Source: Bacteroidota bacterium (GTDB taxonomy: Bacteria > Bacteroidota > Bacteroidia > Chitinophagales > Chitinophagaceae). Taken from it: DNA of 52,989 bases. The position numbers and the translations under genes were made by a program. The DNA lies in the NCBI GenBank assembly GCA_947451115.1, contig CANFXV010000016.1, forward strand, positions 1 through 52,989, written 5' to 3'. The stretch's first letter is position 1. Each line of letters begins with the position of its first letter. This document shows, one piece after another, positions 33,035 to 41,916 of the stretch. The notes beneath the pieces were generated by a model that saw nothing but the letters and a program-made list of their open reading frames with translations, did no database searches and was not told the DNA's origin.

Positions 33035-34884
33035 AAATAAACTTCTAAGTTTAATTTTGTTTTTAATTCTGCGATTAAGGGATACTGTGCAGCCATCCGT
33101 TCATATTTTTGTTTGCTATTCAAACTTAAATGAAGGGGCACATCTTCTTTTTCGCCGGCAGCTACTAAAATATTAATTTGTATGGCCCTATTATGAAAGC
33201 AGTCCCATACTTTTTCTAATAAATTCATACGTTCTTGTTCCACAAATTTTTGTGCGGTCAATGCAGGTACAGTAATCGTGAAATGGGTTTCATCCTCAAT
33301 ATAAAGCTGTGCTAGTTTAAAAGTCCCAGCAGCAGAATGTTTCAAGGCGGTTTCTAAATGCAAGGTATAATCGTCCCAGCATTTTTTTAGGAGTTCCATA
33401 TTTAATGGAAGCGCTTCTATCACTTCTTCAATGTCATATTGCGCTCCGTATTTCTTCTTTAGCAGTTCCAGTAAATTCTTCTTTTTACCATCTTCAGTTG
33501 GGGCGTTCTCCATGGAGTTGGGCAAATGAGTCGCCTGCGTTGAGGGGGCGATGGCTTCATGGATTGGGAGTGTGCTAGGTGTAGATGCTTTGGCTACTTT
33601 AGCAACCGGTGCTTTGACAGTTGCAGGATCAGGCTTTTGTTGGAGGTTAGGCGCCTGCTCGATGATTAATTTAGCTTCTTGGTTGACTACAATATTACTT
33701 AAAGGAAGAATTTTTTTAAGCCGAATAGGGTAGTGGCTATCAATTAGTTTTTTTTTTACAACTTGGCTATCTTCCATGCTTAGTTCAATAGCTTGTTGTA
33801 AAAAATTGAGTTTGATGATGGCCATTTCTACGTGCAATCTTTTGTTGCGGGCCATTTTGAATTGTATCTCTGCCTCGTTTAATAAATTTAAAGCGCTCAC
33901 CAAATAAGGGGTACTGATGGCTGCTGCTGTTGTTACATATTGTGCTCTCCAGCTTTCAATAGATTCTAATAATTTGGCACTTGCAGGATCTTTACAAACC
34001 AATAAATTTCTTATAAAACTTGCCAATCCGTACAAAACCATATCTCCTTCAAATCCTTTTTGATTGATCTCGTCATACAACAACATGGCACTGGTTAAAT
34101 CCTGCTTGGTTAAATAATCTAATAATTTAAAAAAGTAGGCTTCATCTAAAATATTTAAATGTTCTAAGGTATTGGCATAGGTTAATTCTCCATTGGAGAA
34201 ACTAACAATTTTGTCCAAGATGCTTAGTGCATCTCGCATACAGCCTTCACTTTTTTGCGCGATTAATTGCAATGCATTTTTTTCTGCTTTAATATGTTCT
34301 TTACCAACGATTTCCTCTAAATGCAAAACGGTATCGTTATTGTTGATGCGTCTAAAATCAAAAATCTGACACCTACTTAAAATAGTAGGCAAAATTTTAT
34401 GCTTCTCCGTAGTCGCTAAAATAAAAATAGCATAAGGAGGCGGCTCTTCTAAGGTTTTTAAAAATGCATTAAAGGCACTGGTACTTAACATGTGTACCTC
34501 ATCTACTATGTATACTTTGTATTTTCCCGCTTGTGGCGCAAAGCGAACTTGTTCTACTAAGGTTCTAATATCATCCACTGAATTGTTGCTGGCCGCATCA
34601 AGCTCATGAATGTTTAAACTGCCCCCTTTTTCAAAAGAAACACAACTTTCGCATTCGTTGCAGGCTTCTCCTTCCTTGGTGACATGGGTGCAATTGATGG
34701 TCTTGGCTAAAATTCTGGCACAGGTAGTCTTACCCACCCCTCTAGGTCCACAAAATAAAAAGGCATGGGCCAAATGGTTATTTAAAATGGCATTTTTTAA
34801 GGTCGTCGTAATGTGCGACTGTCCCACCACTGTATTAAAGTTTTGGGGCCTATATTTTCTAGCTGAAACAACAAAATTTTCCAT
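33031..34884 (-). CDS. dnaX: DNA polymerase III subunit gamma/tau
   Basis: A 617-residue clamp-loader ATPase. Walker A GPRGVGKTT is at 46-54, the zinc-binding cysteines are C65, C75, C78 and C81, the Walker B region is VYIVDEVHML, and the arginine-finger motif is LSRCQIFDF. A Pro/Ala/Thr-rich linker and a C-terminal tau-like domain follow. I start at ATG 34884 (MENFVVSARKYRPQNF, the standard opening). The 14-residue upstream extension is excluded because it reads through the promoter box TACTTTTG (34914-34921). I see no canonical slippery sequence for a separate gamma form. Confidence 0.95.
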   Translation of the reverse strand: MENFVVSARKYRPQNFNTVVGQSHITTTLKNAILNNHLAHAFLFCGPRGVGKTTCARILAKTINCTHVTKEGEACNECESCVSFEKGGSLNIHELDAASNNSVDDIRTLVEQVRFAPQAGKYKVYIVDEVHMLSTSAFNAFLKTLEEPPPYAIFILATTEKHKILPTILSRCQIFDFRRINNNDTVLHLEEIVGKEHIKAEKNALQLIAQKSEGCMRDALSILDKIVSFSNGELTYANTLEHLNILDEAYFFKLLDYLTKQDLTSAMLLYDEINQKGFEGDMVLYGLASFIRNLLVCKDPASAKLLESIESWRAQYVTTAAAISTPYLVSALNLLNEAEIQFKMARNKRLHVEMAIIKLNFLQQAIELSMEDSQVVKKKLIDSHYPIRLKKILPLSNIVVNQEAKLIIEQAPNLQQKPDPATVKAPVAKVAKASTPSTLPIHEAIAPSTQATHLPNSMENAPTEDGKKKNLLELLKKKYGAQYDIEEVIEALPLNMELLKKCWDDYTLHLETALKHSAAGTFKLAQLYIEDETHFTITVPALTAQKFVEQERMNLLEKVWDCFHNRAIQINILVAAGEKEDVPLHLSLNSKQKYERMAAQYPLIAELKTKLNLEVYF

Positions 34885-34913
34885 ACTTGACGCGCAATAT
34901 ACACATTCAAAAT

Positions 34914-34921
34914 CAAAAGTA
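34914..34921 (-). promoter_or_regulatory. -7 promoter box (TACTTTTG) of dnaX
   Basis: An exact TAnnTTTG match on the minus strand, 29 nt before the ATG at 34884. Confidence 0.5.
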
Positions 34922-34971
34922 TTCAATGAGGAATTAAATCTTATCCCCTAATTATAAATAGTGAATTGGGC

Positions 34972-36156
34972 TTAGGATTTTATGCTGTAATCCATCTGTG
35001 GATGCCTTTCAAAAGGGGTGATATTTTTATCAAAAACAAACCTGTAGGTAACCATTTGTCTGCTAGGTAGGGCGCCTAAGCTTTTATAAATATTGACCAT
35101 TTTAGGGTTCCAATCGGCCGCCCAACCCATTTCGTATTGTTGGTAAACATTGGAAGCGCGCAACCACCTATCGCAGGCGTAAATTAAAAAACTATCTACG
35201 CCCAAGGCTTGGTATTTTGGTACCACCCCAAATGCCAAGCCAGTTAATTTGGTATTGGACTTATTCCATTTCATCCACAACAAATGTAATTTTTGCAAGA
35301 AACCCAAGTGCCCATTAAAATATTTAAAATACTGGTTCAGGTCTGGAATATTAATAAACATGGCAATGGGCTCTTCTTTATAATAAGCAAACCAAATTAC
35401 TTTTTCATCCATCACTGCTTTTAGCGAGTGGAATAGCTTAATCACTTGATCATAAGTGATGGCCTTGGCTTCTCCATGTTGTGCCCAAGCGCTATTGTAG
35501 ATATGCACAAAATCTTGGGCAAATTTTTCCAATTTATTTTTATCTAAATGTTGGGCTGAATAAGCTGGCTTAGCTTTGAATTTAAGATAACGTTCTTCAA
35601 ATCTTGGGGGTAGGGATTCGCGTAAATCTTTTTGATAATAATATTGATTGTAAAAATTTTCAAATCCATATTGGGTCAATAAATTTTCATAATAGGGTGG
35701 GTTGTAGGACATGCCATACATTGGGGCTTGCTCAAAACCTTTCACCATCAGTCCCCACCATTTGTCTCGGTCACCAAAATTAATGGGACCATCCATGGCC
35801 TGCATGCCATGGGCGGATAGCCAATTTTTAGCCGTATCCAAAAGCAAGGTAGCTGCTTTAACATTGTTGGTGCAATCAAAAAAACCAATACAGCCTACCG
35901 GAAATTCAGTACCCTTGTTTTGATAACTTGAATAATAAAAAGCAGCAATGCGACCAATGAATTTACCTTCTTCATTTTGCAACAACCATCTTTTGGCCTT
36001 ACCCTGTTGGAATAATTTGTTTTTATTTTCGTCAAACACTTCAGACACCTCTTTATTCAAGGGCCTAATGTAATGAGGATTGCCTTGATTCATTTGGGCA
36101 TTAATTTCAATAAAAGCATTGGCTAAAGCAGCCGAATTGACTTCAACAATTTTCAT
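34972..36156 (-). CDS. Acyl-CoA N-acyltransferase-like protein of unknown function
   Basis: A 394-residue soluble protein that I recognise only as GNAT-like. EEGKFIGRIAAFYYSSY and the C-terminal half (EKVIWFAYYKEEPIAMFI, LTGLAFGVVPKYQALGVDSFL, YEMGWAADWNPKMVNIYKSLGA) have the beta-alpha layout and Q/RxxG/A-like loop of N-acyltransferases. It may hold two such folds in tandem, as in aminoacyl- or mycothiol-type transferases. It is third in dnaB-rsmE-this gene, with gaps of only 9-11 nt, so it is co-transcribed with replication and rRNA-modification genes. The substrate is unknown. Confidence 0.7.
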   Translation of the reverse strand: MKIVEVNSAALANAFIEINAQMNQGNPHYIRPLNKEVSEVFDENKNKLFQQGKAKRWLLQNEEGKFIGRIAAFYYSSYQNKGTEFPVGCIGFFDCTNNVKAATLLLDTAKNWLSAHGMQAMDGPINFGDRDKWWGLMVKGFEQAPMYGMSYNPPYYENLLTQYGFENFYNQYYYQKDLRESLPPRFEERYLKFKAKPAYSAQHLDKNKLEKFAQDFVHIYNSAWAQHGEAKAITYDQVIKLFHSLKAVMDEKVIWFAYYKEEPIAMFINIPDLNQYFKYFNGHLGFLQKLHLLWMKWNKSNTKLTGLAFGVVPKYQALGVDSFLIYACDRWLRASNVYQQYEMGWAADWNPKMVNIYKSLGALPSRQMVTYRFVFDKNITPFERHPQMDYSIKS

Positions 36157-36165
36157 TGCTTGAAA

Positions 36166-36867
36166 TTAGAAATTTTTTAAGACACTTAAGGCAAATAGGC
36201 CAGCTGTTTCTGTTCTGAGTCGTGTGGGACCCAAATGAATTGCTTGGTAACCCTTTTGAAGGGCGAGTTCAATTTCGGAGGGGCTAAAATCTCCTTCAGG
36301 GCCAATCAATAAAAGGCAATCCTGATCGGCCTTGATTTTTTTGATGTCAATTTTATCACCTGCCTCGCAATGGGCAATTAATTTCTGCGCATTTTTTTGT
36401 TGGGCTATCACCTCTTTAAATTTGATAGGTGCGGTGATATTGGGCAGCCAAGTTTGTTGACTTTGGATCATGGCCGATTGTACAATGTTTTGCATTCGGT
36501 CCAATTTGAATTTTTCAAAAAGGGTTCTTTCACAAAGCATCGGTATAATTGAAGTCACGCCCATTTCGGTCGCCTTTTCTATCAGCCATTCTAAACGCGT
36601 TGCATTTTTTAGTAAAGCAATACCTAGGGTCAAGCTTTGCGTAGGCGCGGGCATTTGTTTTTCTGAGAGAAGGGTTACGATGGTATTTTTTTTATGTGGC
36701 ACTTGAATGCTTGCTTCAAATAAAAAACCTTTGCCATTGGTTAAATCTATGCGTGCATTTTCCTGCATCCTCAATACTTGAATGCAATGTTTACTGCTGG
36801 TTTCACTTAAGGTAAAACTAGTATTGCCTGAAATTAAATTAGGTTCGTAGAAATAGGGAACAGGCAT
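36166..36867 (-). CDS. rsmE: 16S rRNA (uracil-1498-N3)-methyltransferase
   Basis: A 233-residue SPOUT-class methyltransferase that methylates U1498 of 16S rRNA. It has the N-terminal PUA-like domain (MPVPYFYEPN, HCIQVLRMQENARIDLTNG) and the knotted SAM-binding C-terminus LLLIGPEGDFSPSEIELAL followed by HLGPTRLRTETAGLFAL. WLIEKATEMGVTSIIPM is also diagnostic. It lies 11 nt after dnaB in the same unit. Confidence 0.95.
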   Translation of the reverse strand: MPVPYFYEPNLISGNTSFTLSETSSKHCIQVLRMQENARIDLTNGKGFLFEASIQVPHKKNTIVTLLSEKQMPAPTQSLTLGIALLKNATRLEWLIEKATEMGVTSIIPMLCERTLFEKFKLDRMQNIVQSAMIQSQQTWLPNITAPIKFKEVIAQQKNAQKLIAHCEAGDKIDIKKIKADQDCLLLIGPEGDFSPSEIELALQKGYQAIHLGPTRLRTETAGLFALSVLKNF

Positions 36868-36878
36868 AAGGATAGATT

Positions 36879-38447
36879 TTAAAAAGGCTGATCGTCGTTG
36901 ATGCCTTCGTCAAATTCGCCACCATTCATTTTGCTGCCTTGAATAAAAAAGCGCCCACCATCTTCAGCGCCGCCATTATTGGCAGCCGTTTGAATTGGCT
37001 TATAATTACTGCCCAAGCCAGGAATACCATTTTCGCCTTCCATTTCTTCAAAACGTTGAATGTCTAAATTGGCCCTTAATTTAATTAAATCCAATCGACC
37101 GTTTCTATGTTTGGCAATTCTGATATGTGTTTCACCCTGTGTGCTTTCGCCCATTTCATTGCTCATCACTTCATAATATTCTGGACGATAAATAAACATG
37201 ACCATATCTGCATCCTGCTCGATGGCGCCCGATTCACGTAAATCACTCAACTGCGGCATCTTACTTTCTTTTCTGGTTTCTACCGCACGACTCAATTGTG
37301 ACAATGCGATGATGGGAATATTCAATTCCTTGGCCAATGCTTTTAAACTTCTTGAAATATTACTAATCTCTTGCTCACGATTTGAATTTCTATCTCCCGA
37401 ACCGCTCATCAATTGCAAATAGTCAATGATGATAATTTTCACATGGTGTTTGTTCACCAATCTTCTGGCCTTGGCCCTGAATTCAAATATATTTAAAGCA
37501 GCTGTATCATCAATATAAATAGGTGCTTGTTCTAATTTTTTTATCCCCTTGCTATGCAATTGTTGGTATTCGTAATCTTCTAGTTTACCTCTAGAAATTT
37601 TTTCCATTTTAATTTCACTTTCTGCACTTAAAATACGTTGCACTAATTGGGAGGCACTCATCTCCAAACTAAAAAAGCCTACCGCTTGGGGTTTGGTTGG
37701 ATGCAATGCAGCATTGCGTGCCAAGTTTAAAGCAAAAGCAGTTTTACCCACAGATGGACGTGCCGCTAAAATAATTAAATCGGTAGGCTGCCATCCATAA
37801 GTAATTCTATCTAAAGAAGTGAAACCACTAGGGACTCCAGAGATTTCATCTTTTTGTGTTCTTAGTAAATCAATTCTTGTTACCGCATGCGCCAAGGCAT
37901 CTCCAATATCCACGAAATTTTTCTTCAAATAATTATTGGTGATGTTGAACATTTTTGTTTCGCTATCATCTAGCAAATCAAAAACATCGGTGCTATCTTC
38001 ATAAGCATTTGCAATTACCTCGCCACTAATTCTAATGAGTTCTCTTTGTATAAATTTTTGTAAAACAATTCTTCCATGTGCTTCTATATTGGCAGTGGAT
38101 ACCACCACGTTGGTTAACTTAGAAATATAATAAGCGCCACCAATAAGGTCCAATTGCTCTCTGGTTTTTAATTCTTCCACCATAGTGAGCATGTCAATGG
38201 GCATGTTTTTTTGTTGCAAGCCTTGCATGGCATCAAAAATCATTTGATGCGCTTCTACATAAAAACATTCAGGCTTTAAAATTTCAGTCACCGTATCAAA
38301 AGCACTTTTGTCTAATAAGATGGCACCTAATACGGCTTCCTCCAATTCTCTTGCTTGTGGCGGAATTTTTCCATACATCATGGAGCTAATATCCACGGAG
38401 GTAGATTTCTTTTTTGTTCTATTGGTATTTATATTGGGGAGGGCCAT
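36879..38447 (-). CDS. dnaB: Replicative DNA helicase
   Basis: A 522-residue hexameric 5'-3' helicase of the replication fork. An N-terminal helical domain (about 30-140) is followed by a RecA-like motor with Walker A AARPSVGKT (227-235) and then GFFSLEMSASQLVQRI, VKIIIIDYLQLMSG and DLRESGAIEQDADMVMFIYR. No intein interrupts it. The C-terminus is an acidic/Gly-rich tail. It heads the dnaB-rsmE-acyltransferase unit. The 222-nt divergent gap to pheT holds an 11-bp palindrome, CCCAAATTGGG (38481-38491), and only an imperfect minus-strand box. Confidence 0.96.
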   Translation of the reverse strand: MALPNINTNRTKKKSTSVDISSMMYGKIPPQARELEEAVLGAILLDKSAFDTVTEILKPECFYVEAHQMIFDAMQGLQQKNMPIDMLTMVEELKTREQLDLIGGAYYISKLTNVVVSTANIEAHGRIVLQKFIQRELIRISGEVIANAYEDSTDVFDLLDDSETKMFNITNNYLKKNFVDIGDALAHAVTRIDLLRTQKDEISGVPSGFTSLDRITYGWQPTDLIILAARPSVGKTAFALNLARNAALHPTKPQAVGFFSLEMSASQLVQRILSAESEIKMEKISRGKLEDYEYQQLHSKGIKKLEQAPIYIDDTAALNIFEFRAKARRLVNKHHVKIIIIDYLQLMSGSGDRNSNREQEISNISRSLKALAKELNIPIIALSQLSRAVETRKESKMPQLSDLRESGAIEQDADMVMFIYRPEYYEVMSNEMGESTQGETHIRIAKHRNGRLDLIKLRANLDIQRFEEMEGENGIPGLGSNYKPIQTAANNGGAEDGGRFFIQGSKMNGGEFDEGINDDQPF

Positions 38448-38638
38448 ATTGAATCAACTATTTTCTACTGCGAAAATCAACCCAAATTGGGACTTCATGA
38501 AATTTAGTTTTGCAAGAGGCTTATGCACAGCCGATTTTAAGGTGAAATACACAAAAATTAAAGGTTATTCACTGGTTTTGCACTTAGTATTTGCAGTTAT
38601 TCACTTCTATTTTTTACTCAAAAGCACTTAAAAATTTG

Positions 38639-38646
38639 TATTTTTG
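38639..38646 (+). promoter_or_regulatory. -7 promoter box (TATTTTTG) of pheT
   Basis: An exact TAnnTTTG match 23 nt before the pheT ATG (38670). I see no leader peptide or T-box-like attenuator in front of the gene. Confidence 0.6.
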
Positions 38647-38669
38647 AAGCCATACCATAAAGATCCTAT

Positions 38670-41075
38670 ATGACGATTAGTTATCGCTGGCTTTCTACTT
38701 ATTTACCTCAAAAGCTTACCCCTGAGCAATTGTCCACCATCCTTACTTCCATTGGCTTAGAAGTGGAATCCTTGGAACATTATGAAAATTTCAAAGGCGG
38801 ATTGGCTGGCCTAGTGGTGGGAGAGGTTTTGGAAGTAGAACAACATCCCAACGCGGACAAATTAAAATTGACCAAGGTAGCCGTTGGCAAAGAGCGTCCC
38901 TTGAAGGTGGTTTGTGGCGCTAGCAATGTTGCAGTGGGACAGAAAGTAGTACTGGCTCCAGTTGGTGCGACCATCTTTCCCAAAGGCAAAGATCCGATCA
39001 CGATGAAGTTGGCAAAAATAAGAGGCGAAGAAAGTGAGGGAATGATTTGTGCCGAAGATGAAATTGGCATCAGTGATGACCATGCAGGTATTATTGTTTT
39101 AGACAATCAATGGAAGGCAGGAGATTTGGTAGCGGAGGTATTTGATTATGATCAAGATTGGATATTTGAAATTGGTTTGACCCCCAATAGAATGGATGCG
39201 ATGAGTCACTATGGGGTTGCCAAAGATGTTTGTGCCTATTTGTCTTACCATGAAACTGCAGTTAAAGCCATCAGTCCTTTTACAAAAAAAGCGACAAAAG
39301 ATAAATCTATCAAAGTTTTTAAAGTAAGTATTGAAGACGAAAAAGGTTGTAGAAGATACAGTGGTTTAAATATAGAAGGGGTAACCGTAAAAGAATCGCC
39401 TAATTGGTTAAAAAATATTTTGCAAGCCATTGGCGTGCGCAGTATTAATAATATTGTAGACATTACCAATTACATTTTACACGCCACAGGTCAGCCCTTG
39501 CATGCCTTTGATGCAGCTCAAATCAAAGACCAAAAAGTAATCGTAAAAAAATATCCTGCAGGTACTAAATTCATTACTTTAGATGGAACAGAACGCACAC
39601 TCACTGCCGAAGATGTCATGATCAGTGACAGTGAAAAGCCTTTGTGTATTGCAGGAGTTTTTGGTGGTTTGAAAAGTGGGGTAACTGCTGCTACAAAAAA
39701 TATTTTTTTAGAAAGTGCATGGTTTGAAAATGTACACATTCGTAAAACATCAGTCCACCATGGCCTCAGAACTGATGCGGCTACTCGATTTGAAAAAGGG
39801 GTAGACATCACCGGCACCGTGGATGTATTAGAGTTGGCCGCAGCAATGATCCAAGAACTGGCAGGCGGTACTTGTAGTGAAGTGGTAGATGTGTATCCGC
39901 ATCCAGCAAGCAAAACAAAAGTTACTTTAACTTATGCTTATTTAAAAAAGTTAAGTGGCAAAAATTATTCGGCTACTGCAGTGAAAACTATATTAAGCAG
40001 TTTGGGTTTTGAAATAGTTCATGCAACAGAGACGGAGATTGAATTGGCAGTGCCTTTTCACAAACCAGACATTAGTTTGCCCGCCGACTTAGTAGAAGAA
40101 ATCTTACGTATTGATGGCTTGGACAATATTGCCATTCCTACGACTATTTCTATTAGCCCATCCATTGACCCATTAGAAAAGAAAGAAAAATTCAAAGAGA
40201 AAATAGCGAATTATTTAGTGGGAAGAGGCTACACAGAGATCGTCACTAATTCCATTACCAATAGTGCCTATTTTTCTGAAGAAGTATTGGCAGGTTCGGT
40301 AAAAATGTTAAATAATTTAACCGTTGAGCTAAATGTCATGCGTCCTTCCATGTTAGAAACAGGGTTGGAAATCATTGCCTATAATTTAAATAGAAAAAAC
40401 AGTCATCTATCCCTTTTTGAATTGGGTAAAGTATATGGAAAGTCAAGTAAGGGCAGCTATTATGAAGCAGAGCAATTGGCCATCTATGTTGCTGGAAAAC
40501 AATTAGAGGATGGATGGAGAACTAAGGGTGCCGTACAAGATTTTTTTGTAGCCAAAGGAATGGTACAAGCAATTTTTGAATTATTAGGTATTGAAAATTA
40601 TACTTTCAAAACCAATGGTTCAGTGATTGAACTAGTGGCAGCTAAAAAAGTATTGGGGCAGCTACAAATCATCTCCTCAAAAAAATTAAATGCATTTGGC
40701 ATCAAGCAAGCGGTGGGCTATATTTATTTTGATTTGACCGCTTTGATGCAAGTTTATCAAAGCAAACAAGTAGTGTATCAAGAAGTTTCAAAATATCCAT
40801 CTATAGAAAGAGACTTGGCATTAGTGGTACCAGAAGCTACCTTATATGAAGCCATTGAATCCAGCATTCATGCCGCAAAATTAACGGCCTTAAAAGAGTC
40901 TAGGGTATTTGATATTTTCGAAAGTGAAAAACTAGGCCATCAAAAAAAATCAGTGGCCATTAATTTTGTATTCAATGCACCTGATAAGACGTTAACCGAT
41001 GTAGAGATTGATGCAATGATGCAAATGCTCATCCAACAATTTGAAAAAAATATTCAAGCAGAAATAAGAAAATAG
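38670..41075 (+). CDS. pheT: Phenylalanyl-tRNA synthetase beta subunit
   Basis: The 801-residue beta chain of the alpha2-beta2 enzyme that charges tRNA-Phe. Domain order is an N-terminal tRNA-binding EMAP-like domain (about 40-155, VVGEVLEVEQHPNADKLKLT), the B3/B4 editing domain (VRSINNIVDITNYILHATGQ), the B5 domain, the catalytic-like core (ADLVEEILRIDGLDNI, TNSITNSAYFSEE) and the C-terminal FDX-ACB anticodon-binding domain (SKYPSIERDLALVVPE). The alpha subunit gene pheS is not in this window, so the pair is split. It is followed 25 nt later by the coiled-coil/zapA pair. Confidence 0.97.
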   Translation: MTISYRWLSTYLPQKLTPEQLSTILTSIGLEVESLEHYENFKGGLAGLVVGEVLEVEQHPNADKLKLTKVAVGKERPLKVVCGASNVAVGQKVVLAPVGATIFPKGKDPITMKLAKIRGEESEGMICAEDEIGISDDHAGIIVLDNQWKAGDLVAEVFDYDQDWIFEIGLTPNRMDAMSHYGVAKDVCAYLSYHETAVKAISPFTKKATKDKSIKVFKVSIEDEKGCRRYSGLNIEGVTVKESPNWLKNILQAIGVRSINNIVDITNYILHATGQPLHAFDAAQIKDQKVIVKKYPAGTKFITLDGTERTLTAEDVMISDSEKPLCIAGVFGGLKSGVTAATKNIFLESAWFENVHIRKTSVHHGLRTDAATRFEKGVDITGTVDVLELAAAMIQELAGGTCSEVVDVYPHPASKTKVTLTYAYLKKLSGKNYSATAVKTILSSLGFEIVHATETEIELAVPFHKPDISLPADLVEEILRIDGLDNIAIPTTISISPSIDPLEKKEKFKEKIANYLVGRGYTEIVTNSITNSAYFSEEVLAGSVKMLNNLTVELNVMRPSMLETGLEIIAYNLNRKNSHLSLFELGKVYGKSSKGSYYEAEQLAIYVAGKQLEDGWRTKGAVQDFFVAKGMVQAIFELLGIENYTFKTNGSVIELVAAKKVLGQLQIISSKKLNAFGIKQAVGYIYFDLTALMQVYQSKQVVYQEVSKYPSIERDLALVVPEATLYEAIESSIHAAKLTALKESRVFDIFESEKLGHQKKSVAINFVFNAPDKTLTDVEIDAMMQMLIQQFEKNIQAEIRK

Positions 41076-41100
41076 TTAATTTCAGCTAACAAAACTTTGA

Positions 41101-41388
41101 ATGCCCAACCTTAACGATTCTATATTAGCACTACAAGAAAAGCTTCAGCTTTTGCTCAAGCGTTATGCGCAGTTGGAAAAAGAAAATCAACAATTAAAAA
41201 CTTCCTTGACGCAACAAAAAGAAGCCACCGCCGTCGTGGAGCAGCAATTAAAAGACGAAAAAACACAATGGACAGCTTCCATGGTCAATAAAGCCCAAAT
41301 GGATCCTGCCGCTAAGGAAAAATTGGTGAAGAAAATAGATCAATACATTAAAGAAATAGATGCCAATATTAAAAATTTGAATCCTTAG
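41101..41388 (+). CDS. Small coiled-coil protein next to zapA
   Basis: A 95-residue protein that is almost entirely helical. A heptad-patterned coiled coil covers about residues 5-60 (ALQEKLQLLLKRYAQLEKEN then QQLKTSLTQQKE), with a basic C-terminal helix (KEKLVKKIDQYIKEIDANIK). It resembles ZapB-type cell-division coiled coils in size and composition, but sequence similarity at this level is not proof. It is 2 nt upstream of zapA and surely co-translated with it, so a ZapA partner role at the Z-ring is a sensible inference. Confidence 0.65.
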   Translation: MPNLNDSILALQEKLQLLLKRYAQLEKENQQLKTSLTQQKEATAVVEQQLKDEKTQWTASMVNKAQMDPAAKEKLVKKIDQYIKEIDANIKNLNP

Positions 41389-41390
41389 CC

Positions 41391-41693
41391 ATGCCCGAAA
41401 ACGAGGAATTAATACCCGTCAATATTACCATTGCAGATCGCTCCTATAGAGTGAAGATTGCTGCCAAGGATGAGGAGGCGGTGCGTAAAACAGCCCACCT
41501 CATCAACCAGAAAATGGTGGAATTCAAAAATGCCTATGCCGGCAAGGACATGCAGGACTATATTTCTATGGTGTTATTGTGGTTCACCACCGAGCAACAG
41601 CAGACAGGGCAGAACCTCTATGAATTGGAATCCATTCAAAATCAAATCGATGGGTTTACAGGGGCCATCGAAAAGGCGCTTTCTACCATATAA
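41391..41693 (+). CDS. zapA: Cell division protein ZapA
   Basis: A 100-residue Z-ring-associated protein that bundles FtsZ filaments. The N-terminal globular part begins IPVNITIADRSYRVKIAAKDEEAVRKTA (28 residues, with its ends at about 7 and 34), followed by a long dimer-forming helix. The size and the N-terminal pattern match ZapA. It is followed by a 223-nt gap containing a structured RNA and then rny; zapA next to a 6S RNA gene is a recurring arrangement in bacteria. Confidence 0.85.
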   Translation: MPENEELIPVNITIADRSYRVKIAAKDEEAVRKTAHLINQKMVEFKNAYAGKDMQDYISMVLLWFTTEQQQTGQNLYELESIQNQIDGFTGAIEKALSTI

Positions 41694-41729
41694 TTCAATG
41701 ACCTAGGTCTATTCTTTCCATTAATTGAT

Positions 41730-41737
41730 TATCTTCG
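41730..41737 (+). promoter_or_regulatory. Imperfect -7 box (TATCTTCG) ahead of the probable 6S RNA
   Basis: Seven of the eight positions fit the TAnnTTTG pattern, the exception being TTCG for TTTG. It would start transcription at about 41741-41743. Similar TTCG variants precede the cobalamin riboswitch and the Rel gene. Confidence 0.35.
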
Positions 41738-41740
41738 TCT

Positions 41741-41897
41741 CGGAACCTTTGACGCATTATGAATAATCCTAATACGTCATCTTGTAGTAGATAGAACGAA
41801 TGCAGCTTGCTATAAGTGACTTATAACGATTTATAAATAATATAGGATTGATGTAGTAACCTCATTACCAACGAAAAAGGGGAGTATGATTTTTTTT
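41741..41897 (+). ncRNA. ssrS: Probable 6S RNA (ssrS), zapA-linked
   Basis: The zapA-rny gap has no open frame but has rod-like pairing potential. CCTTT (41746-41750) pairs with AAAGG (41876-41880), GCAT (41754-41757) with ATGT (41851-41854), and AATCCTA (41765-41771) with TAGGATT (41843-41849). An apical TATAAG-TGA-CTTATA hairpin lies at 41811-41825. This closed rod with internal bulges fits 6S RNA, the regulator that binds RNA polymerase by mimicking an open promoter. A T8 run (41890-41897) marks the likely 3' end. Linkage to zapA supports the call. Local alternative hairpins exist (TGACG/CGTCA), so boundaries and identity are tentative. Confidence 0.5.
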
Positions 41898-41916
41898 AAA
41901 AAACAAGATTTAAACA

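Noticed and set aside
33476..33492. Possible programmed frameshift site in dnaX for a short gamma form
   Set aside because: The minus strand reads GGT AAA AAG AAG here, so the run is TAAAAAG with only five A residues, not the canonical A-AAA-AAG heptamer, and no strong downstream stem is evident.
38481..38491. Palindrome CCCAAATTGGG between dnaB and pheT
   Set aside because: It is short, about 45 nt before the dnaB start and far from the pheT promoter box; possible operator, but not enough to list as a feature.
39518..39913. 131-codon antisense frame inside pheT
   Set aside because: It follows the codon pattern of pheT on the other strand and shows no domain or hydrophobic pattern of its own.
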